NCBI GenBank assembly: GCA_019925105.1
Contig: JAHGAU010000034.1
Span: forward strand, 248,001 to 312,000
Direction: 5' to 3'
Length of the DNA: 64,000 bases
Origin: Niebla homalea
Taxonomy: Eukaryota; Ascomycota; Lecanoromycetes; Lecanorales; Ramalinaceae
The translations under genes and the position numbers were made by a program. This document shows positions 22,492-33,889 of this stretch, piece by piece; within the stretch, counting starts at the first letter, position 1, and every line of letters starts with the position of its first letter. Under the pieces are notes generated by a model. It did no database searches. It had not been told where the DNA came from and was given only the letters and a program-made list of their open reading frames with translations.

Positions 22492-23415
22492 TCAATCGAC
22501 CTGCAATTCCTGCATTCGGGTGACATAGAACGGCTCGTATGACTTTTTTGGCGGGGACGCAGACCAATTGACTATGAGCTCCCATTTTTCGCCGTTGAGA
22601 AGCTTAATTTTGGATAATTGATCGAAGGGATGTGGCTCCATCGCAACCAATTGTGCCAATTCCAGAAGACTCCCTCTATGGAGCTGCTTCAGCCATGTGT
22701 GCGTAAATCGCATCTTCAGATCCCGGAGCCCCCTCATCAAGCTTGTGACACGGGCTATTTGATACAGAGACTTGCTCTCGTCTGATCACCCAAAGAGATA
22801 CCCAGCGGGCCCATTCGAGCGGTAGACGATTCGTAGGGAGCAAATAGCATGCCAGCTTGGTAAAAGGATCGAGCTTGAGAAGTTCAGAAAGCTGTCGAAG
22901 CGACGGAATTCAAATGTATTCGTCTCGTAAAGTAGATAATGTGCCTCCGAGTAGAGAGTTCGAGAAGTCCGTACGAGAGGTATGGCATCACTGCGACGAC
23001 AAAATCAGGGTCGCTGAGTTGGAGTAATTGTGTTCTTCAGAAAACCCGCTTAAAAATCGACCGATGTTCTTGAGACGACCATCCTTTGGATGACCTTGAA
23101 AGCAAAAGGGCCTTCGCAATGATCCATGACCCATGTATCAGGTAGATCGCAAGGTACGTGGAAGAGCTTTGGAGTCTTCCTGAGGCGCTGGTGTCCAGTG
23201 AGAGCCAACATAAGAGTTATTGCACTCCGATTGCTTGGCGCTTGAAGAATGTGAATCAGCTCAACACCAAGAGCATGGCAATAGATCTGCCGTCTCAGTT
23301 CGTATGGCAGTCTGACAAAGAGCCCGAGTGGATGCTGTGAAAGAGAAGTTGCGTCCTTAGTAGAGGAAGAAAGTGTGGGTTCGCCGCTCAAGGCTGATCT
23401 TATCAGCTGAAACAT
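22492..23415 (-). pseudogene. DUF7730-family gene, probably broken
   Basis: Reading from the Met at 23415, the first block has LFVRLPYELRRQIYCHALG, the family's N-terminal signature. A second block at 22990-22790 reads DAIPLVRTSRTLYSEAHY, then LLYETNTFEF, the second signature. A 48-nt GT-AG intron (22742-22789) then leads to LMRGLRDLKMRFTHTW and the stop at 22492. The first and second blocks are in the same frame but are separated by a TAA (23050-23052) and a TGA (23005-23007). The only good acceptor, the CAG just before 22990, is phase 2, for which I find no phase-2 donor. Either an unusual splice site is used or the gene is dead. Both stops are one C-to-T step away from sense codons (CAA, CGA). 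Confidence 0.55.
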
Positions 23416-24467
23416 GAGCAGGAAGGCGGTGAGCTTTAAGGATGCATTCAAAAAGAGAGATTGGGACTCTTTGACTGGGATGTCCAACAGAAGTACAGCA
23501 TCAAAGAATGAGACAAGAAAGAGTAACAGCCTCGTGCCTGCCAATCCGAACCGAATGAGGAGATAGATGACATTAACGTATATATAGATGAGCCGAAGAT
23601 CTTGCATGTTCTACTATGTATGACGAGCCAAGAAATTGGTGGGGAAAGCACGAATGTAAGTTGCAAAGTAGGCACCGCAGGCCACTAGGTACTGAGCCAC
23701 CTGGACTCAGTCAAACACATGTTGTCAAAAGTGGCGAATTAGCCTGCAATCGACAGACGGCAGAATAGAGCATCAAGTACAATATGATCCATGGTTTGTA
23801 TACATCCACAGATCAAGCAATCTTGGCAATCTGATTGAGTCGAAGAATTGTAGTGGAGTATGAGGTGGTCCGAGTTGACAATTTGATTATCGGGTAATCC
23901 TCGGAAGCTGTGAAAGCTCCTGCCTTTTTCAAGACAAGTTTGCTTTGAGGAATCGACTGCTCACGTTTGGAAAGACCGAGAGGTAGCATTGAGCGATGCA
24001 CGTTTACATGCCTAATCATTTTCACCGTCTTGGACTTCTGTTCTACAGCTGTTCCTAGGCATTCACCCACTGTCTCCGAACAATAGACCTGTGTATCATC
24101 TTCATGTATGGCCATCTCCCACGCTTGATCCTTTCGCCGCACACCATTCGTCCGCTGTATCTGAGTTTTCGTTCTCGCCTTTGAGAGAAAAATTACGGCC
24201 TGCGATACCTTGGCGTTGCATCCCCAATAAAGGACCTTGCTGGCGTAGACCACTCCATTGCAGCCTCTCAGAAGAATTTGAAGACTGCTGTAACTCAACT
24301 ACGATGTGGAAAAGCAAGTGTTTTAATATAGCCAATCGCCCTCTTCTGGAATACGAGGCGATTTTGGCGCCTGCAATATCCTCCAATCCACGCTCAGTGT
24401 CGCAAATCACCGGAAGTGTCTCGCTAGGGCTTGAAGATGGCGGAGTAGTTGTTGTAATGCACCAATC
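23416..24467. other. intergenic, no convincing gene
   Basis: Contains a 161-codon minus-strand frame (23813-24298) and overlapping frames on the plus strand. None has a domain, a signal peptide or a consistent splice pattern. Part of the stretch presumably forms the 3' UTR of the Rab escort protein gene. Confidence 0.4.
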
Positions 24468-26393
24468 TCAGAAGGTGTCATCATCACCGTCGTTGCCGTA
24501 TTCTCCGCTTTCCATACCCTCTCGATCCTCCAAGGTCATGAATGCAGACTTGACATCGTTGCCTGGAATGTGCTCCCATATTGATCTGACATCGCGGAGC
24601 ACGTCGTCTTCCAAGATCAAAGTGGGCGACACATTTTGGCAGAGAGAGACATTGCCACGGGGTTTGCTGATACTCGAAGGTGGCTGACATTGTTGATACT
24701 GCATGCTCCACAAAACCTGAGGTTGTGGCTGTATCTGAAGACCATTCAAGAGTTTTGAGACAGCGAGGTTGAGTAGTGATGACCGAGGCGGTGTGGTATT
24801 GGCGGTATGGCCGTATATAACACCTAAGCGGTATGTTAGCTCACCTGTCATATAGGCTTAACATATGGCTTGGATAGGATGATGGCGTGATCAGATAGCA
24901 AGAGGTGAAATATTAGTTGTGTCTTCAATGCGGCGCTCAGGCAATGTAGATAAGTTTTGAATCATCATTGAAACGTCAGAAAATCATGGGGACCTTATCG
25001 GACTTACACTGGTCAGCTGGGCACTCTCCAGTTCCGCTTGAGTGTACCATAAGGTGGACGGGAGGATGCAGTTCGCCGTCGGTTGTCTCAGGGCCATCCA
25101 GTGACCCACTGGGAAACACAATGATCGCCGCAGCTGGCGGGGGAGCCCCCTCAGATATCGGCGGGAAAAGTTCGCCTAGAGGTGACGAGATGATGCTGAT
25201 GATCCTAGACACCCTTCCCATTTGTTTTGTCTCATCTTGCCGATCTGTGGGCACATCGTAGTGCGAGCCGACGACATTCTTGCTTTTGATCTCTTCGCCA
25301 TCTGTAAGCCGTAGCTGGATTGCGGGCTTTGCAATATCCTCGCTACATTCATGCTCTTCCGCTGCGACAGCCTTCAATTCCCCTATACCCCGGTCCAGCA
25401 CGTAAACACCACCACTGACAGCACCAGCCCTGCAAGCCACCTGGGCCACCTCAGCAAGCCCGCCCCACTTCGGTATCACGGCACCAAACCCAGGCCCAAA
25501 TAGGCCAATGGATGTGAGATGGCGGTGGATATTCCGAAGAGCGAAGGATGTGAGGGTGTTGGAAGGTAATTCAGGTGACATGGTAAGGGCTAGTAGTGCA
25601 GCCTGAAGTTGTGTAGAGATCTTGAATTGCGACTGTAAGTATGCCGGGAAAGGCTCCGAACCGTGCTCCTCAATGGCGGCGAGGTGAGCTTCGGGGCTGG
25701 CAGCGAGCTGCAAGAATCGCATCACATTCCGCTTGGAGCGGAGGTCGATGCTTTGATCATTGACGACATCCTCACGGCCACTGGGGATTTTCTTGAATAT
25801 GCCACCAGGTTTCGACGAATCTCTGATATTGTCATTTTCTCTTGCATCGTTCGTAAGCTCGGCTGTCCTCTGTAGCCTATCATAGATCCACCAGCTGCCC
25901 ACGGCAAGAAACTCCAGTTGCTGGTAGACCTTGGATGACACAAGGGCAGGAAGAAGGTTGGAGCGGTTGTAGATCAGCTGCGGTGCAAGCGCTAAGCTAT
26001 ATGCTCTCGAGAATCCCAGCTTCGCGCCTTGAGGGACATCATTGTCGTGCTCCGAGATGACGACATCCTGGAATGGGCTGCTCCGAGTATCTCAAAGCGC
26101 AATCAGTCCATGTGTTACCGCGCCTCAAGTCTTATCGACCCACCCTTGCCGATATTTGAAGCCCAAGCCTTGGCCTCGTCGAGGCTAAAAGCGGCCTCAG
26201 ATCCACCATAGTAGTCGTTTCTGTCAAGATGAAGGACCTTCTTGCCAGACCGAGACAGAGCTCTTGACGCACATCATTGTCAGGGCTGGTGACTGAAAGC
26301 ATGCAAGGCAGCGGCTTACAGAGCGAGCAGAGACTGAGGCAGGCCTGTGCCAGCGAGGACGACATCCCATGTCTCTTCGGAAAGAGACTCCAT
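24468..26393 (-). CDS. MRS6: Rab escort protein (REP, GDI superfamily)
   Basis: Four exons: 26393-26320, 26262-26119, 26077-25008 and 24823-24468. They give exactly 548 codons (547 residues). Introns are 57, 41 and 184 nt, all GT-AG; the first has a CTGAC branch point and the third a GTAAGT donor. The N-terminus has the FAD-like GDI fold motif DVVLAGTGLPQSLLALALSR, then KKVLHLDRNDYYGG, both diagnostic of the GDI/REP superfamily. FSRAYSLALAPQLIY and FLAVGSWWIYDR follow. The region FGAVIPKWGGLAEVAQVACR with GGVYVLDRG corresponds to the conserved Rab-binding platform area. The length and the insertions fit REP rather than the shorter GDI. REP presents newly made Rab GTPases to geranylgeranyl transferase II and delivers them to membranes. 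In yeast the gene is essential. Confidence 0.92.
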
Positions 26394-27120
26394 TGTTCTT
26401 CAAGCCATCCTTAGATTCTTGCCGACATGTTGAGGTCGCGGTGAGATGTGGGGTAGCTGATGCTTGGCGCGACAAAGTGCAGCTAACCGTGTGACGTCAA
26501 ATCTATGCTGACTAACGCATCAGTCTTTCTTCTGCAGCGAGTTGCATGGTATTACTTTCATACATCGACCCATGGCCTCTCACATATGTAGGAAGTCCCC
26601 GTGTTCTGCATGAGAATGTCCGAGGCTTCACTGTGTTCGGATGTGGTTCTTGGGCAGACCAAATCGCCTTCCTGTATCTGCTGCTCTGGACTTTACGTGA
26701 AGGAAGCGGTTCGTTTTGCGAAGGCACAATCATTATGATGCTTGAATCAAGTACAATTGTTAGGGCCGATGAATAGCTAAACTTGTTACATTAACTCCTA
26801 GAAGTGTACAAGATCTCTTCATTGCAGTCAGAGTAGGAAATGCCAGCTCTTTATGTACCTCCGTTACTCAACGGATGGCTGCATGCTTCCATCATCCCAG
26901 ATTCAACCCCGCATGCCATGCATCTGCCCTGTCATTGCCTCCCCAAGTTCCGGCAGCGATCGCTGGTAGGAGCCTCTGGCGATAGTCGCAGTATGGGCAA
27001 ACCGCTTCAGCAAACATGCCCCGTCTCCCAAGCTTGTGCCCTTCAAGCAGCCCCAGTGGGACATTGGTATTCCTTGTTGTATTGCCTCGAACTCCATGCT
27101 CTTGACTTCTGCACTCCGTT
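26394..27120. other. intergenic, includes REP promoter side
   Basis: About 730 bp between the REP start and the cyclophilin stop; both genes read on the minus strand. It should hold the REP promoter and the cyclophilin 3' UTR. No further gene is supported. Confidence 0.4.
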
Positions 27121-27766
27121 TCAAGTTCCCTCCCCCTCCTCCACAATCCTCGCCCCCCGAATCCTCACCTCCTCGACCGGCCTATCCTCCTTCCCTGTCT
27201 TCACCAATCCCATCCTCTTCACCACTCCCAACCCACTCTTCACCCTCCCAAAGATAGTATGTTTGCCATCCAACCACGGCGTCGGGGCCAGCGTAATAAA
27301 GAATTGACTGCCGTTGGTATTGGGCCCCGCATTCGCCATGCTCAACACCCCCGCGCCTGTATGTTTGAGGTTGGCGTGGATCTCGTCGGCGAATTTCTCG
27401 CCGAAGATGGAGGAGCCGCCGCGGCCGGTGCCGGTAGGGTCGCCAGTCTGGATCATGAAGTTTGGGATGATGCGGTGGATGAGGATGTTGTTGTAGTAGC
27501 CGCGCGAGGCGAGGGTGGAGAAGTTTTGGCAGGTCTGGAGGCGGGAGGGGCGGTCAGTGGTGTGCATCCGAAAGAAAAAGAAAAAGTGGCTGGGGGAGGG
27601 AAGTAGCCCTCATGGTTTGGATGGAGGCAGATGCTCACCTTGGGGGCGTGTTTGTTGTAGAGCTCAATGGTGATTGTGCCCTATATAATCAGTATTGATA
27701 AATGCCTAGGACAAGTTTGTGTTGAAAGCACACCATCGTGGTATCGACGACAACATCTGTAGCCAT
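27121..27766 (-). CDS. PPIL1-type cyclophilin (peptidyl-prolyl cis-trans isomerase)
   Basis: Three exons, 27766-27734, 27680-27639 and 27534-27121, with GT-AG introns of 53 and 104 nt, both phase 0. The product has 162 residues, the usual length for fungal PPIL1-like cyclophilins. The protein starts [19 protein letters not shown]. It carries the cyclophilin core: [21 protein letters not shown] (catalytic Arg), [26 protein letters not shown] and [11 protein letters not shown]. There is no signal peptide, so a nuclear or cytosolic location is expected; PPIL1 relatives are spliceosome-associated. The catalytic Arg, the QTGD motif and the SQFF motif are intact, so activity is likely. Confidence 0.93.
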
Positions 27767-28479
27767 GATAACAAAGCTCTTGCCTAACTTTGGACGACCA
27801 ATGAGGGATGTGTACCAATAAACTCCGAATATCAGAAAAGGGCGAGAGGGTCTACGTTGAACGCTGCTTGGAGAGGCGTGCGGGGTTTTGGGCTTTCCTT
27901 TTCAGATTTCAAGCATCATCATCCCACCACCATCATATGATCTCAATACCATCAGAACGATGGATCCTACCAGGGACACAACAGGATCACAAGTTCTTAT
28001 CACTTATTGTCCATACGGAGCACGTCAATAGGATATCGCGTCCTTCAACATGCGAGACTGAAATCTGTAAGGACCACTTCAGGAGGCATCCCACGGTGAT
28101 ATTGCTCAAAAATAAGGTGTTCACTATGCTTGCAAGATCTTTGCACCGTACGAGAGTTCGACATTTCCTGCTCCACATGCACTTGCCATTTCTCGGACAC
28201 TCCGATTACGCGTTATGGCCTAGCATCAGCCTGCTGCTGCCTCTTTCACGCATTCTGCTCCTTTCCTTCCTCGTATCTTCGTTGTGGAAGGTGCAGCTCT
28301 GCAAACCAAAAAAAAAAATATCATGCCCCAACATCTTTCTCTCTTCTACAGATCACTGCCGTTGCTCACTGAGATATTTTCGACTGCATGACATAGTGCC
28401 AGACTCATTATTGCTGAAGAATTCCATTCACTACATCGCTAACTCATCCACACTCGCTTGCCTTTGACCAACAGCCATC
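27767..28479. promoter_or_regulatory. divergent intergenic region
   Basis: About 710 bp between the cyclophilin start (minus) and the secreted-protein start (plus), so both promoters lie here. A 219-codon plus-strand frame (27808-28467) ends 12 bases before the next ATG and has no domain; I regard it as chance. No defined regulatory motif is claimed. Confidence 0.35.
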
Positions 28480-29879
28480 ATGCGTTACTCGTGGTCCAGT
28501 CTCGCCGTCACCGGCATCTCTGTTGCTCAAGTAGCCCTTGCTTCGCCCCTTACTCCTCAGAAGCCGCTCAAATCACTTCATGGACTTGGTCGCCTCCATA
28601 GGTCATACACCGAAGGACAATGCGAGCCCATGGGAGAAGGCCATGCACCAAAAGCCCGACCAGACGACATCTGGACATTCAAAGCTTACAAGCCCTTCGA
28701 GGTGACCCATATCCAACCTCATCCCCAATGTCAGGGTTAATAGCAAGCAGACCTTGGCCAATTCTGCAACAACACCGGAAGGCTACCATATGACCCAGGT
28801 CAACATGCAAGCCGTTGTAGCCGAGCCCGACTTCCTGGGCTGGGTATCCAATATTCAGGCCTACGATCCGAAAATATGTGCCAAAGCCTGCAACGACAAG
28901 GACGATTGCAAGTCCTTCAATCTCATGATTCTCCGCTATCCTACTCTTTGGCCCAATCAGGACAAATGCCCTAATCCTCCAAGTCAAAGCGTATACGCGT
29001 GCGCCCTACTTGGAGAGCTTGCCTCCATCCCTGTCAAGAAAGAGTTCTTGATTTTTTCGAACATGTGGAATGACTTTGAGATTGTGGCCGCTGGATCCAA
29101 TGGTAAATTTTCACTTCACGCCTGCTCTCGCTGTGCTGACCTACCCAACAGTGTACAACAAGATCGAGAAGTACAAGCGCTCGGAGCTAGACTCCCAAAA
29201 GCCCGTCGCGGACCCCAAACAGCTAAACCCAGATCCAAAGACACAGGCTCAAACACCAGACTCTAAGGGGCCATCATCCGACCCCAAACAGCCGAACCCA
29301 CAACCAAAGAAGCCCGTCTCAGACCCCAAGCCCAAGTGCAACGGTGCACCCATCATCCGCAACGGTGGCTTTGAAATGGACGACCCATCATTCAAACAAA
29401 CCCCCACTGGCTGGACCATCACCAGCGTCAAACCCTCCGTAGGCTTCGGCTTTACCAAACCCGGCAGCTCCAACAACGGCGGCACCTACGCCTTCCTGGC
29501 CAACCTCCTCAGTCCCGATTATTCGATCGCCCAACCCGTTATGGGGTTCACCTTGTCGACTGTCATGAACACCTGCCCCGGCACGAAATACCATGCCAGT
29601 TTGGAATACCGCTTCGACAATGCTGCTGAGCATCGGTGCGCCATCTCGTTTGGTCACAGCGATGGCAAGCGAGCCATGAAGAAGGTGGCGGAGTCCTTGG
29701 TGGTGACGAGTGTAAGCGATAATGTGGAGGGGAATAAACCGCATGTGTGGTTGCCGCTGAAATACAACTTTACAGCTAAGACGAGGGGCGATCTGCTGGC
29801 GGTGCATGTGCAGTGTAACGGGAGTGCGTGGAATAATTATAGCGTTGATAATGTGGAAGTCGTGGAGGTAAAGAAATAA
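28480..29879 (+). CDS. secreted protein: Cys-rich PAN/apple-like domain, Pro/Lys/Asp linker, lectin-like β-sandwich
   Basis: Exons 28480-28701, 28751-29102 and 29152-29879 are joined by two 49-nt GT-AG introns (the second with a CTGAC branch point) and give 433 residues in frame. The first 22 residues are a signal peptide (SSLAVTGISVAQVALA). Residues about 85-185 form a Cys-rich domain (CAKACNDKDDCKSFNL, then DKCPNPP and CALLGE), like the PAN/apple-type modules found in many fungal secreted proteins. A linker rich in DPK, NPQPKKP and similar motifs follows. The C-terminal domain begins with CNGAPIIRNGGFE and ends SVDNVEVVEV, the hallmark layout of carbohydrate-binding module 4/9-like β-sandwiches. 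An extracellular carbohydrate- or wall-binding role is inference. No catalytic domain is seen. Confidence 0.82.
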
Positions 29880-31062
29880 TGGTGGATCCCTCGGGAGGGA
29901 TGGTTGGGCTTGACAGGGCGAATAATGGCTTTTCAGAGAACTCGTCTGACGAAGGCGCAGGAACAGCACCGCAAGGGCTTGATGGATGAGTTTTGTACTG
30001 TATGAATGCGATCATGACTATCATTAGACTCCCATTGATGACTTATGATCAACACCGCGCTGATGACTGCTACATGTGCCTCCTTTGACGATCCTCCCGC
30101 TCTTCATCGGCCTTGATTAGTAGCCTCCTAACTTACATTACGCCCACCGTCTCATGGAATGAAAACACATCCCCGTCCCAGCGAGACGAAAGCACTGCCG
30201 GAACGTCACCACAGTCACGGAGCTTCCCCCCACGAGATGGACACCAGCAGTGAACAATGATCTCCTGTTTTGGTGTAATCTGCTAGCCTCTTGGCCCTTA
30301 GCCCCCCCAAATAGACTCCCTCCTCACAGTAGTAGTAGTACTTGGACCCACTCATCCATCCATCCATCCATCTCCTCCTAAACCACCAAGCAAAACGTGC
30401 TGCATCAGTACTGTAAGGTAGTCGCTACTTTTTCTCTGGCGACCGCGATACGATGCGAGCAATGAATACTGAGTGCCCGTGGGATGTGATCGATCGCCCT
30501 CGAATTTGCCAGTTTCTTTGAGTACGTTGGTTGGTGCCGTTTTGTTGGCTTTTTCTCTACCTACCTACTTAACGCTGGGATCTTGTGGAGTGGGGCCCAT
30601 TCGCAAGGAAAATTGAGGGGTCTTTTGGCCGAGGGATGGGGTGCAGCGTGACTCCAGCGGATGCACGAGCGAGTGAGTTGCTGCTGAGACAGCTTCTGCG
30701 TGAGAACGAGCTGTGAGGGGAAGATGGTGGGGTTTTGGATTTTGGTGTTAGGCAGCGAGGTTTTGGTGATGGTTCGATTGTAGGTACTGGTTGGGTAGAG
30801 ATGAATCGAGGGGGTTTTTTGAGCCGGGGGGGGGGAAAGGAGGTGGAGCCAAATGCGGGTGGGTGGTGGTTTCGCTACCGTGGCGGTTTGTGTTTGATCC
30901 TGTGGGGCTGAGGGCGTGGATTCTGCGGTGGTAGATGGTCGTGTGAATTGGAGTGTCTCGGCTGCCTTCGGACATGAAGGTCCATTACTCAAGCTAAGAT
31001 TGAGGTATCTGAAAAGGAGAGCTAGGTGGCGTAGATTGCACGACCGGGATTGCTGTTCTTTT
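29880..31062. other. intergenic between convergent genes
   Basis: About 1.2 kb with a CATC microsatellite near 30353-30374. A Ser/Thr/Pro-rich minus-strand frame (30561-31070) shows no domain and is probably compositional. The stretch presumably includes both 3' UTRs. Confidence 0.45.
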
Positions 31063-33154
31063 TCAGTCAATCCAGGCGCCGGGTATATGACGGGGACCTC
31101 GGCGCCGCTGGCTTCGAGCCAGCTTTTTGGATCGCTTTGTCGCCCGACGATTTGCTCGAGTGTCCGCTAGCTCACGCCAATTATTCCACCGTTCCCACGC
31201 ATTACGATTGGATCTACCTTTTGGCTCAGACTTCCAAAACCATAGCTCGTATTCCCAGGACCCTTTTTGGTAGTTGACAGGCCACTCATATTGCCACTCA
31301 GTATCCCTTCTCCTCCAATTAAAATCATGTTCCGGATCGGCGTTGTATTGAACATATTCTTCGAGGACGAGGAAGGCAGGAGAGCTCGGGTCGACGTGCC
31401 AATCCCATCTAACACTTGGGGGATCCAGATTGAATATTACAATTTTATTCCTTTTCTCATATCGGCGAAACCCGTGTGACAAGTAGAAGCATCTGGACTC
31501 TGAGCGGAGATGTCTCCGAGCACAGAACATAACATTGTCCGGATAATCCAAAGGACGGTGCTGAGCCATCTCTTTCCTCAAGTAGGCTGCGACATTATAA
31601 CCTTCTCTGGCCAGCAACTTCAGCCAGAGTTCTGCAATTTGATCTCCATCACAGGGAAAACGTGTTTGGCTCAATAGCTCGTCTAAAGGTGTTTCGCCCC
31701 ACCGATTTGATACATTTGGGTTTGGTATCCTGCGGAGGGATCGCCTTACAGTGTCTTGCCACTGTGATTTTCCTTGTCCAAATTGACGCAAAGCCAGGTG
31801 CAAAGGTGTGGATGCACACTGCTGATGATCAGATACATCGTCGAAACTTATGTCAAGGGATAACATGTATTCTGCCATTTCCGGCGCTCCTTGATAAAAA
31901 GTCCAAAAAACGTCTACTTCTGATGGGATAATCTGCTGTTGAGCTGCCGTCACCACCCCAACTGTCTCTGTGAATGCAGAGGGTATCTGGCCACTGGAGG
32001 AAACTCCACACCGCAAAAGATCCCAAAGGGGTGTGATTCCCCGTCCCCTAGTTTGGTCTGGATCGACACCAAGACCAATCAACATCGAGTAAATTTCAGG
32101 CTGCAAGGTAGAGGCGGCAGAGTGGAGAAGTGTCTCCCCTGTTCCATCTATAGCAAAGGGAGAGATTTGTCCACAGCTAAAAGCGTTTTGAAGAGCCTGT
32201 ATATCGCCCCTATAACACATCGAGAAATAAATCCTAAAATCTGCTACCAAAGGGCAGTATCGTAAAGACCTTGATACTTGACCATAACTCTTCAGTAATT
32301 GCCACTCCAGGCACATACGAAGGTATGGAATCATGATCAAGGCAGACCACCGCTGCTTCGTCATCTGCTTGTTTTGGCCACCGTCCTCACTTCTATATTC
32401 TGCCTCGTCACGGATTGTAAGTGAACCGAATATAGTTCTATAGTAGGAGGAGATGCGGGCGGTCCTTGCCACAGTCGATCGATGTTTCACCACGGAACTG
32501 AAGTTGCTTGGCCGCGCCTGCGGAGCTGGAGTCTGAGGAGACTTCTGTTCGCTGTCGGGGTACGGCAATCCAGGAACGGTTATTGGGGCTGGAGAGTAAC
32601 AAACGCTTTTCTCAATTCTGAGTAGAAGCTCATGATAGTGCAATCTTTGTGCGAGAATTAGTCTTGCAGCAATGGCGAGCTGGGGGCAGACTATATAACC
32701 TACAGATGATGAGTCGAGTTGAGCGAGAGAACCAAATTCAGACTCTGGCAATCCTTATCAACGATTTCGCACAACTCGTCGATCGATTCCTTTTGAGGAA
32801 GGAGTGTATAGCGCCACGTTTCTTCTGAAATCGACTCGAGGGTCCAGGCATGCTTTGGACGCCTTGAACCTTGGTCATTATATCCTCGAGCCTATGGATG
32901 CTTGTTGCGCAAGCCTCCAAAGCTCTTGAAAGCGTTGGCATCAGGCCTTGGTGACTCGGCATGCCACGCTGCTGTTCAATGAGCGTATTAACACCAATCA
33001 GGATGTTGGATAGAATATCGATTTTGTCGCTGAGTCTTTGCAATTGCTCCGGCGTGTCTTTGATGCCCCGTAAGAATTTCCTGATCTTTTGCACAGATTC
33101 CGCAAGTTGAATACCCAATGAAACCACAGCAAAAACGCTCGAAACGCCGTCCAT
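31063..33154 (-). CDS. ankyrin protein with STAND N-terminal domain and Trp-rich C-terminus
   Basis: Exons 33154-32870, 32834-32704 and 32662-31063 give exactly 672 codons (671 residues). The introns are unusually short (35 and 41 nt). The first is supported only by frame and by restoration of the domain; the second has a GTAGGT donor and a CAAG acceptor. Residues 1-140 are the fungal STAND N-terminal domain (MDGVSSVFAVVSLGIQLAES, then SIDELCEIVDKDCQSLNL). A few ankyrin repeats follow, such as GTGETLLHSAASTLQPEIYS and ASTPLHLALRQFGQGKSQ. The last 130 residues are rich in Trp, Arg and Tyr (VRWDWHVDP, TEWQYEWPVNYQKGSWEYEL, NAWERWNNWREL) and match nothing I know. There is no NTPase domain. A decayed paralogue lies directly upstream in the same orientation. 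Confidence 0.78.
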
Positions 33155-33889
33155 CTTGATATTGTCTAGTTGGGTAGAGTGGAAAGGCGATCAGACATTA
33201 CATCTTGAAGAAGGAACTGGGAAGAGCGAAAAGTGAAGATGCAATTGAAAAAAGGGAAGGCAGCAGAGAGGGCGGTGCCTCAGCCTTTTCAAGGACGCGT
33301 GTTCAAGGCAGAATTGCGTGCTGGCATCAAGTAACTTTGTCATCAAATGCAATGTAGGAGAGTGGACAGTGATAGGTTAGTGGGCAGGCTAGCTATGCAA
33401 GTCTTATCGTGAGATACAGGGTTCCCAGCGATCCCTGCATCGTGGCTGGACAAGGCAGATTCTGTTCACCGCCCATTGAAAATCCGATGATCCCACGGCA
33501 CCAGAGGTCTCTAGGTGGCTCAAGGTCAAACCACCTCTTTCTGATTTCCAATTCTTATTCTTTCATTCGTCGCAATCTCGTTCTCGTACTTTGTGTTTAG
33601 TAGGGAGTTCCTGCCTATTGCCTGCTTCAACCACCGCGCCACAGGTTCTAAGAGCAAACAATTAAGATGCTGCGCGAAAGCCGATGTCATGGGAGTGTCA
33701 ACAGAAGAAAGGTGAGCGAGACTCGAGCGAATGCCAACAGTGTGCTTTGAAAAGCCTTGCAATTCTTGTGTATTTGCCACAGCCGTCCATCGTCATGAGT
33801 TGGCCCCAAGAACCGCAGAAGCCTTGTGGCAATCTCGCTCCTGGGGTCTGCGTGTAGAGCGCACAGCGATGAACCTCCACATTGACTTC
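33155..33889. other. intergenic, promoter side of the ankyrin gene
   Basis: About 730 bp between the intact ankyrin gene and its pseudogene. Only short frames are present, none recognisable. Confidence 0.4.

Noticed and set aside
23813..24298. 161-codon minus-strand frame downstream of the Rab escort protein gene
   Set aside because: No domain, no splice logic, and the escort protein reaches its expected C-terminus at 24468; more likely 3' UTR or intergenic.
24091..24687. 198-codon plus-strand frame
   Set aside because: Its second half is the antisense of the last exon of the Rab escort protein gene.
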